Of a stretch of DNA of 64,000 nucleotides, positions 42,714-51,061 are shown one piece after another. The notes below the pieces were generated by a model. That model was not told the origin of the DNA, did not search any database, and saw only the letters and a list, made by a program, of their open reading frames with translations. The stretch is taken from the NCBI RefSeq assembly GCF_013393385.1, contig NZ_AP023239.1:1488001-1552000 (forward strand), given 5' to 3'. Numbering within the stretch: position 1 is the stretch's first letter; the number at the start of each line of letters is the position of its first letter. The position numbers and the translations under genes were made by a program. This DNA comes from Paenibacillus sp. URB8-2 (GTDB taxonomy: Bacteria; Bacillota; Bacilli; Paenibacillales; Paenibacillaceae).

Positions 42714-43213
42714 CGTTGAGCCTCGGAAAAGGAGGCGAATGTAAGGTTAGATACGCAGGGAGATAACCCAATAGCATCCTGTCAGAGGTTAAAGGAGGAT
42801 TGGGCTTGCGCTTGCTCTCATGCATGTACTTGCAAAAACGAATAAATGGGAAAACATCCCTTTAAATTTTCGGAAAAACGATATTTTAGACAACGAGCGG
42901 GAAAACCTCCCGCTTGTTGCCCGCTTTTTCTTTATTTTTGGCTGAAATGCCGGATTTAGCTGGAGATTTTCCAGCTTGGGCCTGGCAAGAAGCCTCTTTG
43001 TTAAAAAGTAGGCGGAGAAATTCCGCTTCGCCTGTCACGCTGCTTGGTATTTGACAGCAGTTAAGCTGCATGTGTTCGAACATCGTCATGCGGCGCCACA
43101 CCGTGCGGCGAGAGCTGCGCGCGGTGCGAAAAGGGCGATTGCGAATACAAATCCTTTACTACTTATTCAGATGATGTTCTAGGGGAAGAGAAAGCGGAAG
43201 GAGGAAAGAGCGG
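42714..43213. other. Intergenic region before the amidase gene
   Basis: 500 bp. It contains a CodY-like sequence AATTTTC-G-GAAAAAC (42865-42879, two mismatches to AATTTTCNGAAAATT) and a hairpin AACGAGCGGGA/TCCCGCTTGTT (42893-42917) followed by T-rich sequence about 20 nt further. No credible gene; open frames lack ribosome binding sites. The amidase promoter is not clear. Confidence 0.4.
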
Positions 43214-44464
43214 ATGAGCTTGGACAACCGGTATGGAGCGTTTATCGATCCCGGACTTGAGGTCCAACCGCTTGCGCGCGGCTCTCTGGACGGAGTGACG
43301 TTTGCGGTTAAAGATGTATTTGCAATCAAGGGGCATGCCTCGTCGGCCGGTAATCCGGACTGGCTGCTCAGCCATTCGGCGGCGGCGGAGCATGCCGAAG
43401 CGGTTCGCCGTCTGCTGATGGCGGGGGCTGCTCTCAGGGGAGCTGCCCATACGGATGAACTGATGTACAGCCTCGGCGGGGAGAATGTTCATTACGGAAC
43501 GCCGGTGAACCCGCGCGGGAAGGGAAGAATTCCCGGCGGATCATCCAGCGGCTCGGCGGTCGCTGTCGCCGCGGGAAGCGTCGACTGCGCGCTCGGAACG
43601 GATACGGGAGGCTCGATCCGCGTACCGTCCGCGTACTGCGGTATCTATGGTTTCCGGCCGAGTCACGGAGCGGTCGAAATGAGCGGCGTAATTCCGCTTG
43701 CTCCGCAGTTCGATACCGTCGGCTGGATGGCGGGGAGCCCTGAACTGCTCCTACGGGTCGGCAAAGTGCTGCTCGAAGGCATGCATAGAGGAGAGAATAC
43801 GGCGGAGACAGCAGCTGGCCCGGACGCAGCGGCAGGCGGCGAGGCTGTTCTTGGTATGAAGAACATGAGCACACTGTTTGTCGCCAGGGATGCCTGGAGT
43901 CTGGCGGAACCGGAAAGCGCCGGAGTATTGTCCGGCGCATTGAAGCTTTTGCAGGCCGGCGCCGGGCGGAGTATGGACACCGAAGTTGCTCCAGAAGGGC
44001 TTAAGGCATGGATGGATGTCTTCCGGGAGCTTCAGGGCAGTGAAATATGGGAGACGCACGGAAGCTGGGTCCGGAAGCAGCGTCCGACGTTCGGGCCGGA
44101 TATCGCCGCCCGCTTTGCCTTGGCGGAAGAACTGTACGGACAGAATCATGACGCTGCCGAGTCGTTCCGGAAGGAAGTCGCTGTCCGTCTCGGCAATATG
44201 CTTGGCGAGGACGGGGCGCTGGTCATTCCGACGGTGCCCGGAGCGGCGCCACTGTCCGGAGGAGATGCGGCTCAGCTGGAGTTTAACCGCAGCGGAGCCA
44301 TGTCGCTCTGCTGCATCGCTGGCCTGGCCGGCCTTCCGCAAATTACACTCCCGGTCAATGGTCCCGGCGGTCTTCCGCTCGGACTGTCCATAATCGGAGG
44401 CTTCGGCCAGGATCTGCGCCTGCTGGCATGGGCGAACCAAATCTGGAAGCCGGCGCTGGTTTGA
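43214..44464 (+). CDS. Amidase-signature hydrolase (AMI1-like)
   Basis: 416 aa. The Ser-cisSer-Lys triad is visible: Lys33 in FAVKDVF, Ser110 in PGGSSSGSAVAVAAG and Ser134 in GTDTGGSIRVPSAYCG. Sequence blocks DELMYSLGGENVHYGTP and YGFRPSHGAV are very like plant AMI1 (indole-3-acetamide hydrolase), so it is an aryl/alkyl-amide hydrolase by similarity. Lying between the GGT-like gene and pucR, it could instead cleave a purine-derived ureide or amide. GGAAGGAGG precedes the ATG. Followed by a terminator, so separate from pucR. Confidence 0.85.
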   Translation: MSLDNRYGAFIDPGLEVQPLARGSLDGVTFAVKDVFAIKGHASSAGNPDWLLSHSAAAEHAEAVRRLLMAGAALRGAAHTDELMYSLGGENVHYGTPVNPRGKGRIPGGSSSGSAVAVAAGSVDCALGTDTGGSIRVPSAYCGIYGFRPSHGAVEMSGVIPLAPQFDTVGWMAGSPELLLRVGKVLLEGMHRGENTAETAAGPDAAAGGEAVLGMKNMSTLFVARDAWSLAEPESAGVLSGALKLLQAGAGRSMDTEVAPEGLKAWMDVFRELQGSEIWETHGSWVRKQRPTFGPDIAARFALAEELYGQNHDAAESFRKEVAVRLGNMLGEDGALVIPTVPGAAPLSGGDAAQLEFNRSGAMSLCCIAGLAGLPQITLPVNGPGGLPLGLSIIGGFGQDLRLLAWANQIWKPALV

Positions 44465-44517
44465 TCCGTCCTTTAAAGGATTTGCGGCCGTTCCTTCTTT
44501 GATTCAATAATAAATAC

Positions 44518-44562
44518 AGGGCTGTCCCGCGGAAAATTCCACGACGGGCAGCTCTTTCTTTT
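44518..44562 (+). terminator. Terminator after the amidase gene
   Basis: AGGGCTGTCCCG and CGGGCAGCTCT form an imperfect stem, followed by TTTCTTTTT. Confidence 0.75.
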
Positions 44563-44603
44563 TATCCGGTGACAACATCGAAGAAATTCAACAAGAAATA
44601 TAT

Positions 44604-44620
44604 GTGAAGTTACATAACAT
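44604..44620. promoter_or_regulatory. Upstream GlnR/TnrA-type box of pucR
   Basis: TGTGA-AGTTACA-TAACA matches TGTNA-N7-TNACA fully. Its centre is 70 bp upstream of the centre of the second box. Confidence 0.7.
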
Positions 44621-44645
44621 AAAGCGGAGTTTCTAAACTTTAATC

Positions 44646-44674
44646 TTTTCAAAGGGGGGCATATTCTTTATAAT
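44646..44674 (+). promoter_or_regulatory. Promoter of pucR
   Basis: TTTTCA (44646-44651), 17-bp spacer, TATAAT (44669-44674). The perfect -10 abuts the downstream GlnR/TnrA box. Confidence 0.6.
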
Positions 44675-44690
44675 GTTACATAAAGTAACA
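44674..44690. promoter_or_regulatory. Downstream GlnR/TnrA-type box of pucR
   Basis: TGTTA-CATAAAG-TAACA is a full consensus match and a perfect TGTTAC/GTAACA palindrome. It covers the expected transcription start, suggesting repression in nitrogen excess; together with the site at 44604 it could allow cooperative or looped binding. B. subtilis pucR is also under TnrA control. Confidence 0.75.
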
Positions 44691-44741
44691 CAAAAAAACA
44701 TAAAAGTTTTGATTTTATAAATATAACGGAGGAGGGGCGGC

Positions 44742-46316
44742 ATGCACCTTACGGTCGAAGAGGCTTTATCGATATATCCTTTGTCGGAAGCAAAGCTGAT
44801 TGCCGGTTCCAAAGGAACTCGCAGAATCGTTAAGTCGATCAATGTGATGGATGCCCCGGATATTTCAGACTGGATCAAGGAAGGCGAAATGCTTCTAACG
44901 ACCGCCTACCTCATCAAAGATAATCCTGAGCAGGCGTCGGCACTGCTTCATAAGCTCAACCGGAGGGGCTCGTCGGGACTCGGGATCAAGCTGGGGCGTT
45001 TCTGGGAAACGGTCCCTGAAGCTTTGATTGCCGAAGCGGAAGAGCTGAACTTCCCGCTTATCGAGCTGCCGTTCCAGTTTACGTTCTCGGACCAGATGAA
45101 CGGCCTGTTCCGTGCGGAGCTCGCCCGCAGCACAGGCGCGCTGCAATCCGTCCTTGAGAAGCAGCGGAAGCTGATGCGTTTTGCTCTGCGCCCCGTGCGC
45201 AGCCGTTCGCTGCTGGAGTCCGTCTCCGAGTGTATCGGCCATCCATTGGCCGTTATCGGCAGCCGCGGGGAACTGCTCTTCAACAACTCCCCCCACAGCG
45301 AAAGGGAACTGCTGGGCGGATGGCCGTGGGGGAATAAGAACCGCAAGGTGCGCATCGGAGAGGAGGCGGGTTACCGCCTTCCTCTCCTTCAGGGGGAAGA
45401 GTGCGCGGGCTATCTCGTCTTTTGTTCCATCGACCCCTTGCTGCTATCCATGGAAGAGAGCCTGTTCGTTCAGGGAGCCGAACTTATCGCGTATCACATC
45501 CGGTCAGGCGCCCAGGATTATTTCGAGCAGGATCTGCACAGAGAATTCGGCAGGCAGCTTCGCCGCTGTCTTAAAGGTGATCTGTCGTGTATCGAGCTGG
45601 CAAAAGCGGCTGACGCCATGGACCCCGGATTGCTGCAAGGGGCGTTTCAGTTTGTTCTTAGCGATGTGACCGAAGCGGGAGAACTGAGGCAGCACGAGTT
45701 GACCCGCCTGAAAGAAGAGTATGTGCAGCATCCGGAGCTTGGAAAGATGCAGGCTTTTCACCTAATAGTAGATGAAGGGCTGCTGTCAATTTACTCGGGG
45801 GAACGGCTGGCCCCGGAGCTCTTTAGCGGCATGATCGAGGCTTGCTTCGACAAGCTGGAGATCAGTGAAGGCTGCTACCCCCGGGCGGCGGTCAGCTGCC
45901 GGAAGAGCAAGCCGGAGGAGATCCGGGAAGCTTTTGCCGAAGTGAAGGAAGCCATGCGCTTGACGGCCCACTGGAATGCCGGACAGCAGGTTGCGCATTA
46001 CCGCCAGCTTGAGCTGGCCATGGTGCTGCAGCAGGTTCCCGCCGAAATGATGCAAAAATACTGCAGCCGCACCCTGGCCGGATTGCTTGGCCGCGAACCT
46101 GAGTACGTAAGGGAAATGCTGCATACATTGGAAGCTTTTCTGGAAAATGACGGCCATATCAACGAAACGGCCAAGAAGCTGTTCATTCATCGCAATACAG
46201 CCACTTACCGGATGGAGAAGCTGAGCGAGCTGCTGGACGTCGATTTCAAGAAGACCGACGATTTGCTGCGGCTGCAGCTGGCGTTTTTGTTCCGTAAAAT
46301 GCTGGAGCGCGGCTGA
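44742..46316 (+). CDS. pucR: Purine catabolism regulator PucR
   Basis: 524 aa. The N-terminal PucR domain (about 1-125) starts MHLTVEEALSIYPLSEAKLIAGS and includes GSSGLGIKLGRFWETVPEALIAEAEELNFPLIELP; a middle GGDEF-like region follows; the C-terminal PucR-type HTH is EAFLENDGHINETAKKLFIHRNTATYRMEKLSELLDVD. In B. subtilis PucR activates or represses the puc genes in response to purine breakdown products, with allantoin-type effectors. GGAGGAGGGG precedes the ATG. First gene of the purine block. Confidence 0.93.
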   Translation: MHLTVEEALSIYPLSEAKLIAGSKGTRRIVKSINVMDAPDISDWIKEGEMLLTTAYLIKDNPEQASALLHKLNRRGSSGLGIKLGRFWETVPEALIAEAEELNFPLIELPFQFTFSDQMNGLFRAELARSTGALQSVLEKQRKLMRFALRPVRSRSLLESVSECIGHPLAVIGSRGELLFNNSPHSERELLGGWPWGNKNRKVRIGEEAGYRLPLLQGEECAGYLVFCSIDPLLLSMEESLFVQGAELIAYHIRSGAQDYFEQDLHREFGRQLRRCLKGDLSCIELAKAADAMDPGLLQGAFQFVLSDVTEAGELRQHELTRLKEEYVQHPELGKMQAFHLIVDEGLLSIYSGERLAPELFSGMIEACFDKLEISEGCYPRAAVSCRKSKPEEIREAFAEVKEAMRLTAHWNAGQQVAHYRQLELAMVLQQVPAEMMQKYCSRTLAGLLGREPEYVREMLHTLEAFLENDGHINETAKKLFIHRNTATYRMEKLSELLDVDFKKTDDLLRLQLAFLFRKMLERG

Positions 46317-46374
46317 ATACGATCAAGGGAGGCGGCTAAAGGCTGACTGCAGGAGACTGTATGGAGGGAGTTTC

Positions 46375-47442
46375 ATGAGCGCTTATGATATTGCGGCCCA
46401 CATTAAGAGAAACGACCTTCCAGCTGTGTTGGCCACGCTGATTTCTGTGGAAGGACATTCATACCGAAAGGCCGGATCGGCAATGCTATATCATGATGGA
46501 GGAACGATAGGAAGCCTTAGTCCCGGATGTCTCGAAAGCGATTTGCAGCTCCGGACCGGGGAAGTGTGGGATTCGGGGATGCCGGAAACCGTAGAATATG
46601 ATATGCTGTCTCCTGGTGATTTTTCCTGGGGAGAAGCGGTGGGCTGCGGCGGCAAGATTAAAGTCGTGCTGGAGCCTGTAAAAGACGACCTTAGAAAGTT
46701 GCTGGTTGAAGCCCATGACCGGATGGCCTCCGGTCAAAGCGTGATTCTGCGGCGCAGCCGGGCAGGCGGCAGCTATGCCTATTCGCTGGAACTGGCTGCC
46801 GGAGCGCAGGAGACACAGTCGGCGGGCGGCTGGAGCGAAGCCTCCTTCATAACGCTGCTTGTTCCCAAACCGCGTCTGATTTTGTTCGGTCCCGGACATG
46901 ACAGCCGTCCCATCGCTGATTTAGCGTTCAGAACCGGATTTCGGATAGCGGTGGCGGACTGGCGTGAAGCCAGCGTGAAGAATGAACTCCCGGCAGAGGA
47001 AAGAGTATTTTGTTCTCCGCAAGAGGCCGCTGAGCGGCTTCGGATCGGCAGAAACGATTATGTCCTGATCTGCAGCCATCAGTTTCAGCGGGACCGAATG
47101 TTCCTAGAAAGCGTGCTTGAGCATGAGCCGCATTATATCGGGATTATTGGCTCCACCGCAAGAATAGGCTTGCTGATGGAGGGGCTAAATGCGCCGGAGA
47201 CGCTGCACGCGCCCGTCGGACTGCCGATTCGCGGAGAAGGGCCGGAAGAGATAGCCGTCAGTATCGTTGCAGAGATGATTCAGGTGAGAAGAGCGGGTTC
47301 GCGCAAACAGCCGAAAGGAGCGGATAACGTTGAAAGTAGCCGGAATTTACCTGGCGGCGGGGAAGAGCAGCAGGATGGGCACCCCCAAGGTTTCTCTGAG
47401 GCTGACGCAGGGCGTCGCGCTTGGGAGCGTCGCGCTCAGTGA
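46375..47442 (+). CDS. pucA: XdhC-like xanthine dehydrogenase maturation factor (PucA)
   Basis: 355 aa. N-terminal XdhC_CoxI domain (SVEGHSYRKAGSAMLYHDGGTIGSLSPGCLESDL, Cys near 53) and C-terminal Rossmann domain (PRLILFGPGHDSRPIADLAFRTGF, IGIIGSTARIGLLMEGL). XdhC proteins bind molybdenum cofactor, promote its sulfuration and insert it into xanthine dehydrogenase. TGGAGGGAG precedes the ATG. The frame runs 113 nt into pucB; the last 37 residues are Gly/Arg/Glu-rich and unlike the family, so the natural stop may have been lost. Confidence 0.88.
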   Translation: MSAYDIAAHIKRNDLPAVLATLISVEGHSYRKAGSAMLYHDGGTIGSLSPGCLESDLQLRTGEVWDSGMPETVEYDMLSPGDFSWGEAVGCGGKIKVVLEPVKDDLRKLLVEAHDRMASGQSVILRRSRAGGSYAYSLELAAGAQETQSAGGWSEASFITLLVPKPRLILFGPGHDSRPIADLAFRTGFRIAVADWREASVKNELPAEERVFCSPQEAAERLRIGRNDYVLICSHQFQRDRMFLESVLEHEPHYIGIIGSTARIGLLMEGLNAPETLHAPVGLPIRGEGPEEIAVSIVAEMIQVRRAGSRKQPKGADNVESSRNLPGGGEEQQDGHPQGFSEADAGRRAWERRAQ

Positions 47443-47974
47443 ATTGGAACGCTGCGGCCTTGAGCCGCTGGCCGTGGTTGTAAGGGCCGATGACAAGCTG
47501 GAGTGGTTGCCGCCCGAGAGCGGAGTTCGGGGATCAAGACGGACGGAAACTTGCTTGACTGCCCATTTGGGGCTGTCCTTCTCCCTCCGCTGCGGCCTCA
47601 ATGCGGTGTTGCCGACCGAACCGGATGCGGTGGTAGTGGCTCTTGCCGACCAGCCGTTCATAACGGCGGGGCTGGTCGGACGCTTGATCGATACCTTTCG
47701 GCGTTCACCGGATCTGGATTATGTGGCCAGCCGAGGCGATGGGACGATCATGCCGCCGGCCCTGTTCTCCAAATCACTGTTTCCGGCTCTTCAGCAGCTC
47801 GACGGTGACCGCGGCGCGGCAAGCATCCTTCATTCTCCTGCCTATAAAGGTGCGGTGATTGAAGGTGATTCTCCATTATTCTCCATGGACGCCGATACCG
47901 AAGGGGATTTCATGAAGGTCCGACGCCAGTGGTTGCTTAGAAACGACCGGAATCGGGACTCTGCCGACATGTGA
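47330..47974 (+). CDS. pucB: MobA-like nucleotidyltransferase (PucB)
   Basis: 214 aa from TTG 47330 with GAAAGGAGCGG upstream, entirely within reach of the pucA frame for its first 113 nt. The nucleotide-binding signature is LAAGKSSRMGTPK (about 8-20), followed by ADQPFI (about 103-108), as in MobA/MocA. It probably attaches CMP (molybdopterin cytosine dinucleotide) to the cofactor of the xanthine dehydrogenase. Neighbouring pucA and the pucCDE genes support that role. Confidence 0.88.
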   Translation: MKVAGIYLAAGKSSRMGTPKVSLRLTQGVALGSVALSELERCGLEPLAVVVRADDKLEWLPPESGVRGSRRTETCLTAHLGLSFSLRCGLNAVLPTEPDAVVVALADQPFITAGLVGRLIDTFRRSPDLDYVASRGDGTIMPPALFSKSLFPALQQLDGDRGAASILHSPAYKGAVIEGDSPLFSMDADTEGDFMKVRRQWLLRNDRNRDSADM

Positions 47975-48228
47975 AACGCGCCTATGTTATAATTTCTAAC
48001 AATTTTAAATATATTAAGGCTTGGGTTAGTGCGATTTGCACAAAATAATCCCTCCTTTTTATCATTATGCACAAACGTATGTTATATAAATTTACGCACG
48101 GCTCCGGCCTCATTATAGTTAGAGGTATAAATTAACCGGAGCCCAAAATGAAGGAGCTTAGGCCGGAAACGGCCAGTTCATATTGTGTAAGCTTCTATGC
48201 TACACGACATTTTAGGAGGAGGAAAACA
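47975..48228. other. Intergenic region before the second BMP operon
   Basis: 254 bp. It contains a near-consensus GlnR/TnrA site (48080-48096) and a TATAGT (48114-48119) about 18 bp downstream of it. No purine riboswitch core recognised. Confidence 0.4.
48080..48096. promoter_or_regulatory. Near-consensus GlnR/TnrA site before the second importer
   Basis: TGTTA-TATAAAT-TTACG matches TGTNA-N7-TNACA except for the last base. It lies upstream of a TATAGT -10 candidate, at a spacing closer to an activator site than to an operator. Confidence 0.45.
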
Positions 48229-49389
48229 ATGAAACAGAGGGGTCGGGCATTTAGTTTGAGCTTCATGCTGCTGTTTGTGCTTGCGATTGTACTTGCAGGC
48301 TGCGGCGGCAACAATACGGGAGGGAACGCAGGAGCGTCTTCGGAGCCGGCAGCAACGGCGACGGCAGGAGCCGGTGCGTCAGCACAGCCGTCCGGAGAGA
48401 AACCGAAGGTGGCGTTCGTATACATCGGGCCTCCCGGCGACGGCGGTTATACTTACCAGCACGATCAAGGCCGCAAAGCCATGGAGGAAGAACTCGGAAT
48501 TAAAGCCGATACCGTTGAAAATGTCCCTGAAGGGGCCGACGCCGAGCGCATTATTACCGAGCTGGCTCAAAGTCACGACATTGTCTTTACAACAAGCTTC
48601 GGATACATGGACTACACACTGAATGTGGCGAATAAATTTCCGAACGTCAAGTTTGACCATGCTTCCGGCTTCAAGACCGCGGGCAACATGGGGACTTACT
48701 TCGGCAAGAACTATCAAGCGAGCTATCTGACGGGTATTGCCGCAGGCAAAATGACCAAGAGCAACCATCTCGGTTATGTTGGCGCTTTTCCGATCAGCGA
48801 GGTTATCTACAACCTCAATGCGTTTACGCTTGGGGCGCAAAGTGTAAATCCGGATGTCAAGGTCGACGTCGTATGGACAAACACATGGTATGATCCGACA
48901 ACGGAACGCCAGGCCGCGATCAGCTTGCTGGATAAAGGCGCCGATGTGCTGCTTGCGTACCAGGATTCCCCGGCTACGCTGCAGGCTGCTGCGGAACGCG
49001 GAGCATTTGCGGGCGGCAACGACTCGGATATGAAGAAATACGCGGCAGACAACTATTTGACGAACCCTGTTTGGAACTGGGGACCGTACTACACGAAGAC
49101 TGTAAAATCCGTGATGGACGGAACCTGGACAAATGAACAGTATTCCGGCGACATGGCTGACGGCATGGTGGATTTGGCTCCGTTCGGCAACAAGGTGCCT
49201 GAGGATGTTCAGAAGCTTGTGACGGATGCCAAGGCGAAGATCATCAGCGGTGAGTTGGATGTCTTCACGGGCCCGATCAGCGACAACCAGGGCAATGAGA
49301 AAGTTCCGGCAGGAAAGAGTCTTACGCTTGAAGAAGTGCTGGGCATGAACTGGCTGGCCAAAGGCGTAGTCGGAACACTTCCTAAATAA
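48229..49389 (+). CDS. BMP-family substrate-binding lipoprotein of the purine cluster
   Basis: 386 aa. Start at 48229 (TTTAGGAGGAGG upstream); the frame extends further 5' without support. Signal peptide with lipobox LAG-C (about residue 25), an Ala/Gly/Ser/Thr-rich linker, then a BMP domain beginning KPKVAFVYIGPPGDGGYTYQHDQGR. It differs from the nupN product in the first strand (VYIGPPGDGG in place of VTDVGGVND), so the ligand is probably different. Location inside the puc genes suggests a purine base, urate or allantoin-like ligand, by context only. Confidence 0.87.
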   Translation: MKQRGRAFSLSFMLLFVLAIVLAGCGGNNTGGNAGASSEPAATATAGAGASAQPSGEKPKVAFVYIGPPGDGGYTYQHDQGRKAMEEELGIKADTVENVPEGADAERIITELAQSHDIVFTTSFGYMDYTLNVANKFPNVKFDHASGFKTAGNMGTYFGKNYQASYLTGIAAGKMTKSNHLGYVGAFPISEVIYNLNAFTLGAQSVNPDVKVDVVWTNTWYDPTTERQAAISLLDKGADVLLAYQDSPATLQAAAERGAFAGGNDSDMKKYAADNYLTNPVWNWGPYYTKTVKSVMDGTWTNEQYSGDMADGMVDLAPFGNKVPEDVQKLVTDAKAKIISGELDVFTGPISDNQGNEKVPAGKSLTLEEVLGMNWLAKGVVGTLPK

Positions 49390-49456
49390 GTCATGTTTTG
49401 ACCTGTTTTAAGCTGTAAGATCCGTTTAATGTCCATTTATAAGAGGAAGACCATAT

Positions 49457-49496
49457 GGGTGGGGCGGGCTCTTTGAATAAAGAACCTTCCCCACCC
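49457..49496 (+). promoter_or_regulatory. Intercistronic hairpin after the second BMP gene
   Basis: GGGTGGGG (49457-49464) and CCCCACCC (49489-49496) enclose a further CTTT/AAAG stem. No T-run. As in the first importer, it sits between the binding-protein and ATPase genes. Confidence 0.55.
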
Positions 49497-49528
49497 GTAC
49501 TACAACTATGAGGAAGGAGGCGTTCCAA

Positions 49529-51061
49529 ATGCAGGAATATTCGGTGGAAATGCGCGGAATTGTAAAACGTTTCGGTTCGGTAACCGCGAGCGACCAAGTC
49601 GATTTTTCGGCAAACGCGGGCGAGATACACGCGCTGCTTGGCGAGAACGGAGCGGGAAAAAGCACGGTCATGAGCATGCTGTCGGGCGTGTATAGAGCGG
49701 ATGAAGGAGAGATTCTGATTCACGGCAAACCAGCCAAGATTCGTTCTCCGAAAGACGCGGCTATGCTCGGTGTAGGCATGGTGTTTCAGAACTTCAGACT
49801 GGTGCAGACCTTGACGGCGGCGGAAAATATCGTGCTTGGCGAAAAATCGTCTTTCTGGCGCGGGAGAAACTGGATTAAAAACAAACATAATGAAATTGAG
49901 GAATTGGCGGAACGCTTCGGGCTGAAATTTCCGGTGGACCGACCCATATGGCAGCTTTCTGTCGGGGAACAGCAGCGGGTGGAGATCGTCAAGACACTTT
50001 ATCGCGGCGCCGACATTATCATTCTGGATGAGCCGACCTCGGTGCTTACGCCGGGCGAGGTAGAGGGGTTGTTCAGCACGCTGCGCCGGATGAAGCAGGA
50101 AGGAAAGACGGTTATCATGACCACGCATAAAATGAAGGAGGTCATGGCGTCTTCGGACCGAATTTCGGTCATGCGCAAAGGTAAAATGATCGCCACACTC
50201 GTAACCAAAGAGACCGATGAACGCGAGGTTGCCCGCCTGATGGTCGGCAGAGAGGTAGTTATTGAGCGTCAGGAACGCGAAGCTACGGAGGGCGAAGAAC
50301 TGCTTAATGTAAAAAACTTGAGCGTTTACGCCGATCACGGCCGCAAGGCGCTTGACGGTCTGTCCCTGTCCGTGCGAAAGGGCGAAATCGTCGGTGTAGC
50401 CGGAGTGGCGGGGAACGGCCAGAAGGAATTGGCAGAAGTGCTAACCGGTCTTCGGACTTGGCGGGAAGGCGAAATTATTTTTGACGGAAGTCCCGTCAAG
50501 ACGGCTTCGGTTCGCGGAGCGATTGATTCCGGCATTTCCCATGTGCCCGAAAACCGTATGAAGAGCGGATTGGCTGGACGTCTGGGCTCAGTCGACAACC
50601 TGCTGTTCAAGTCATACCGTACCGAAGAACATTCGACCTTCGGCTTCCTTAAGGCGGCCAAGAACCGCATATGGTCCGAAGAGCTCGTGCGCAAATTCGA
50701 TGTGAAGACGCCGGAGCTGGATACGCCTGTCCAGCAGCTGTCCGGAGGAAACCAGCAGAAGCTGTTGTTCGCACGGGAGGTTACCCACCAGCCGAAGCTG
50801 ATGGTTGCCGTCCATCCGACGCAGGGCCTTGATGTCGGTGCGACAGCGGGAGTACATGAGCTGCTTATGGAGCTCCGCGCTTCCGGGAGCGGCGTGCTGC
50901 TTATCTCGGAGGATCTGGATGAGCTGCTGCAGCTGTCGGACCGGTTATTGGTCATTTATAACGGAGCAATTATTGGCGAGGAGACCCATGAGACGGCGGA
51001 CAGAGAAAGAATCGGCCTGATGATGGCGGGCATCCGCAGCAGAGAGGAGAGCATGGTATGA
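49529..51061 (+). CDS. Purine-cluster ABC transporter, double ATP-binding protein
   Basis: 510 aa from ATG 49529 (AAGGAGG 8 nt upstream). First domain: Walker A GENGAGKST (about 37-45), LSVGEQQRVEI, IIILDEPTSVL. Second domain degenerate at the P-loop (GVAGNGQKE) with QLSGGNQQK and LMVAVHPTQGLD, where His replaces the Walker B Glu. Paralogue of nupO with the same asymmetry. It ends ATGGTATGA, overlapping the first permease by ATGA. Confidence 0.87.
   Translation: MQEYSVEMRGIVKRFGSVTASDQVDFSANAGEIHALLGENGAGKSTVMSMLSGVYRADEGEILIHGKPAKIRSPKDAAMLGVGMVFQNFRLVQTLTAAENIVLGEKSSFWRGRNWIKNKHNEIEELAERFGLKFPVDRPIWQLSVGEQQRVEIVKTLYRGADIIILDEPTSVLTPGEVEGLFSTLRRMKQEGKTVIMTTHKMKEVMASSDRISVMRKGKMIATLVTKETDEREVARLMVGREVVIERQEREATEGEELLNVKNLSVYADHGRKALDGLSLSVRKGEIVGVAGVAGNGQKELAEVLTGLRTWREGEIIFDGSPVKTASVRGAIDSGISHVPENRMKSGLAGRLGSVDNLLFKSYRTEEHSTFGFLKAAKNRIWSEELVRKFDVKTPELDTPVQQLSGGNQQKLLFAREVTHQPKLMVAVHPTQGLDVGATAGVHELLMELRASGSGVLLISEDLDELLQLSDRLLVIYNGAIIGEETHETADRERIGLMMAGIRSREESMV

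Noticed and set aside
42886..43101. Minus-strand 71-aa frame in the spacer before the amidase
   Set aside because: No ribosome binding site; it runs through a hairpin and looks random.
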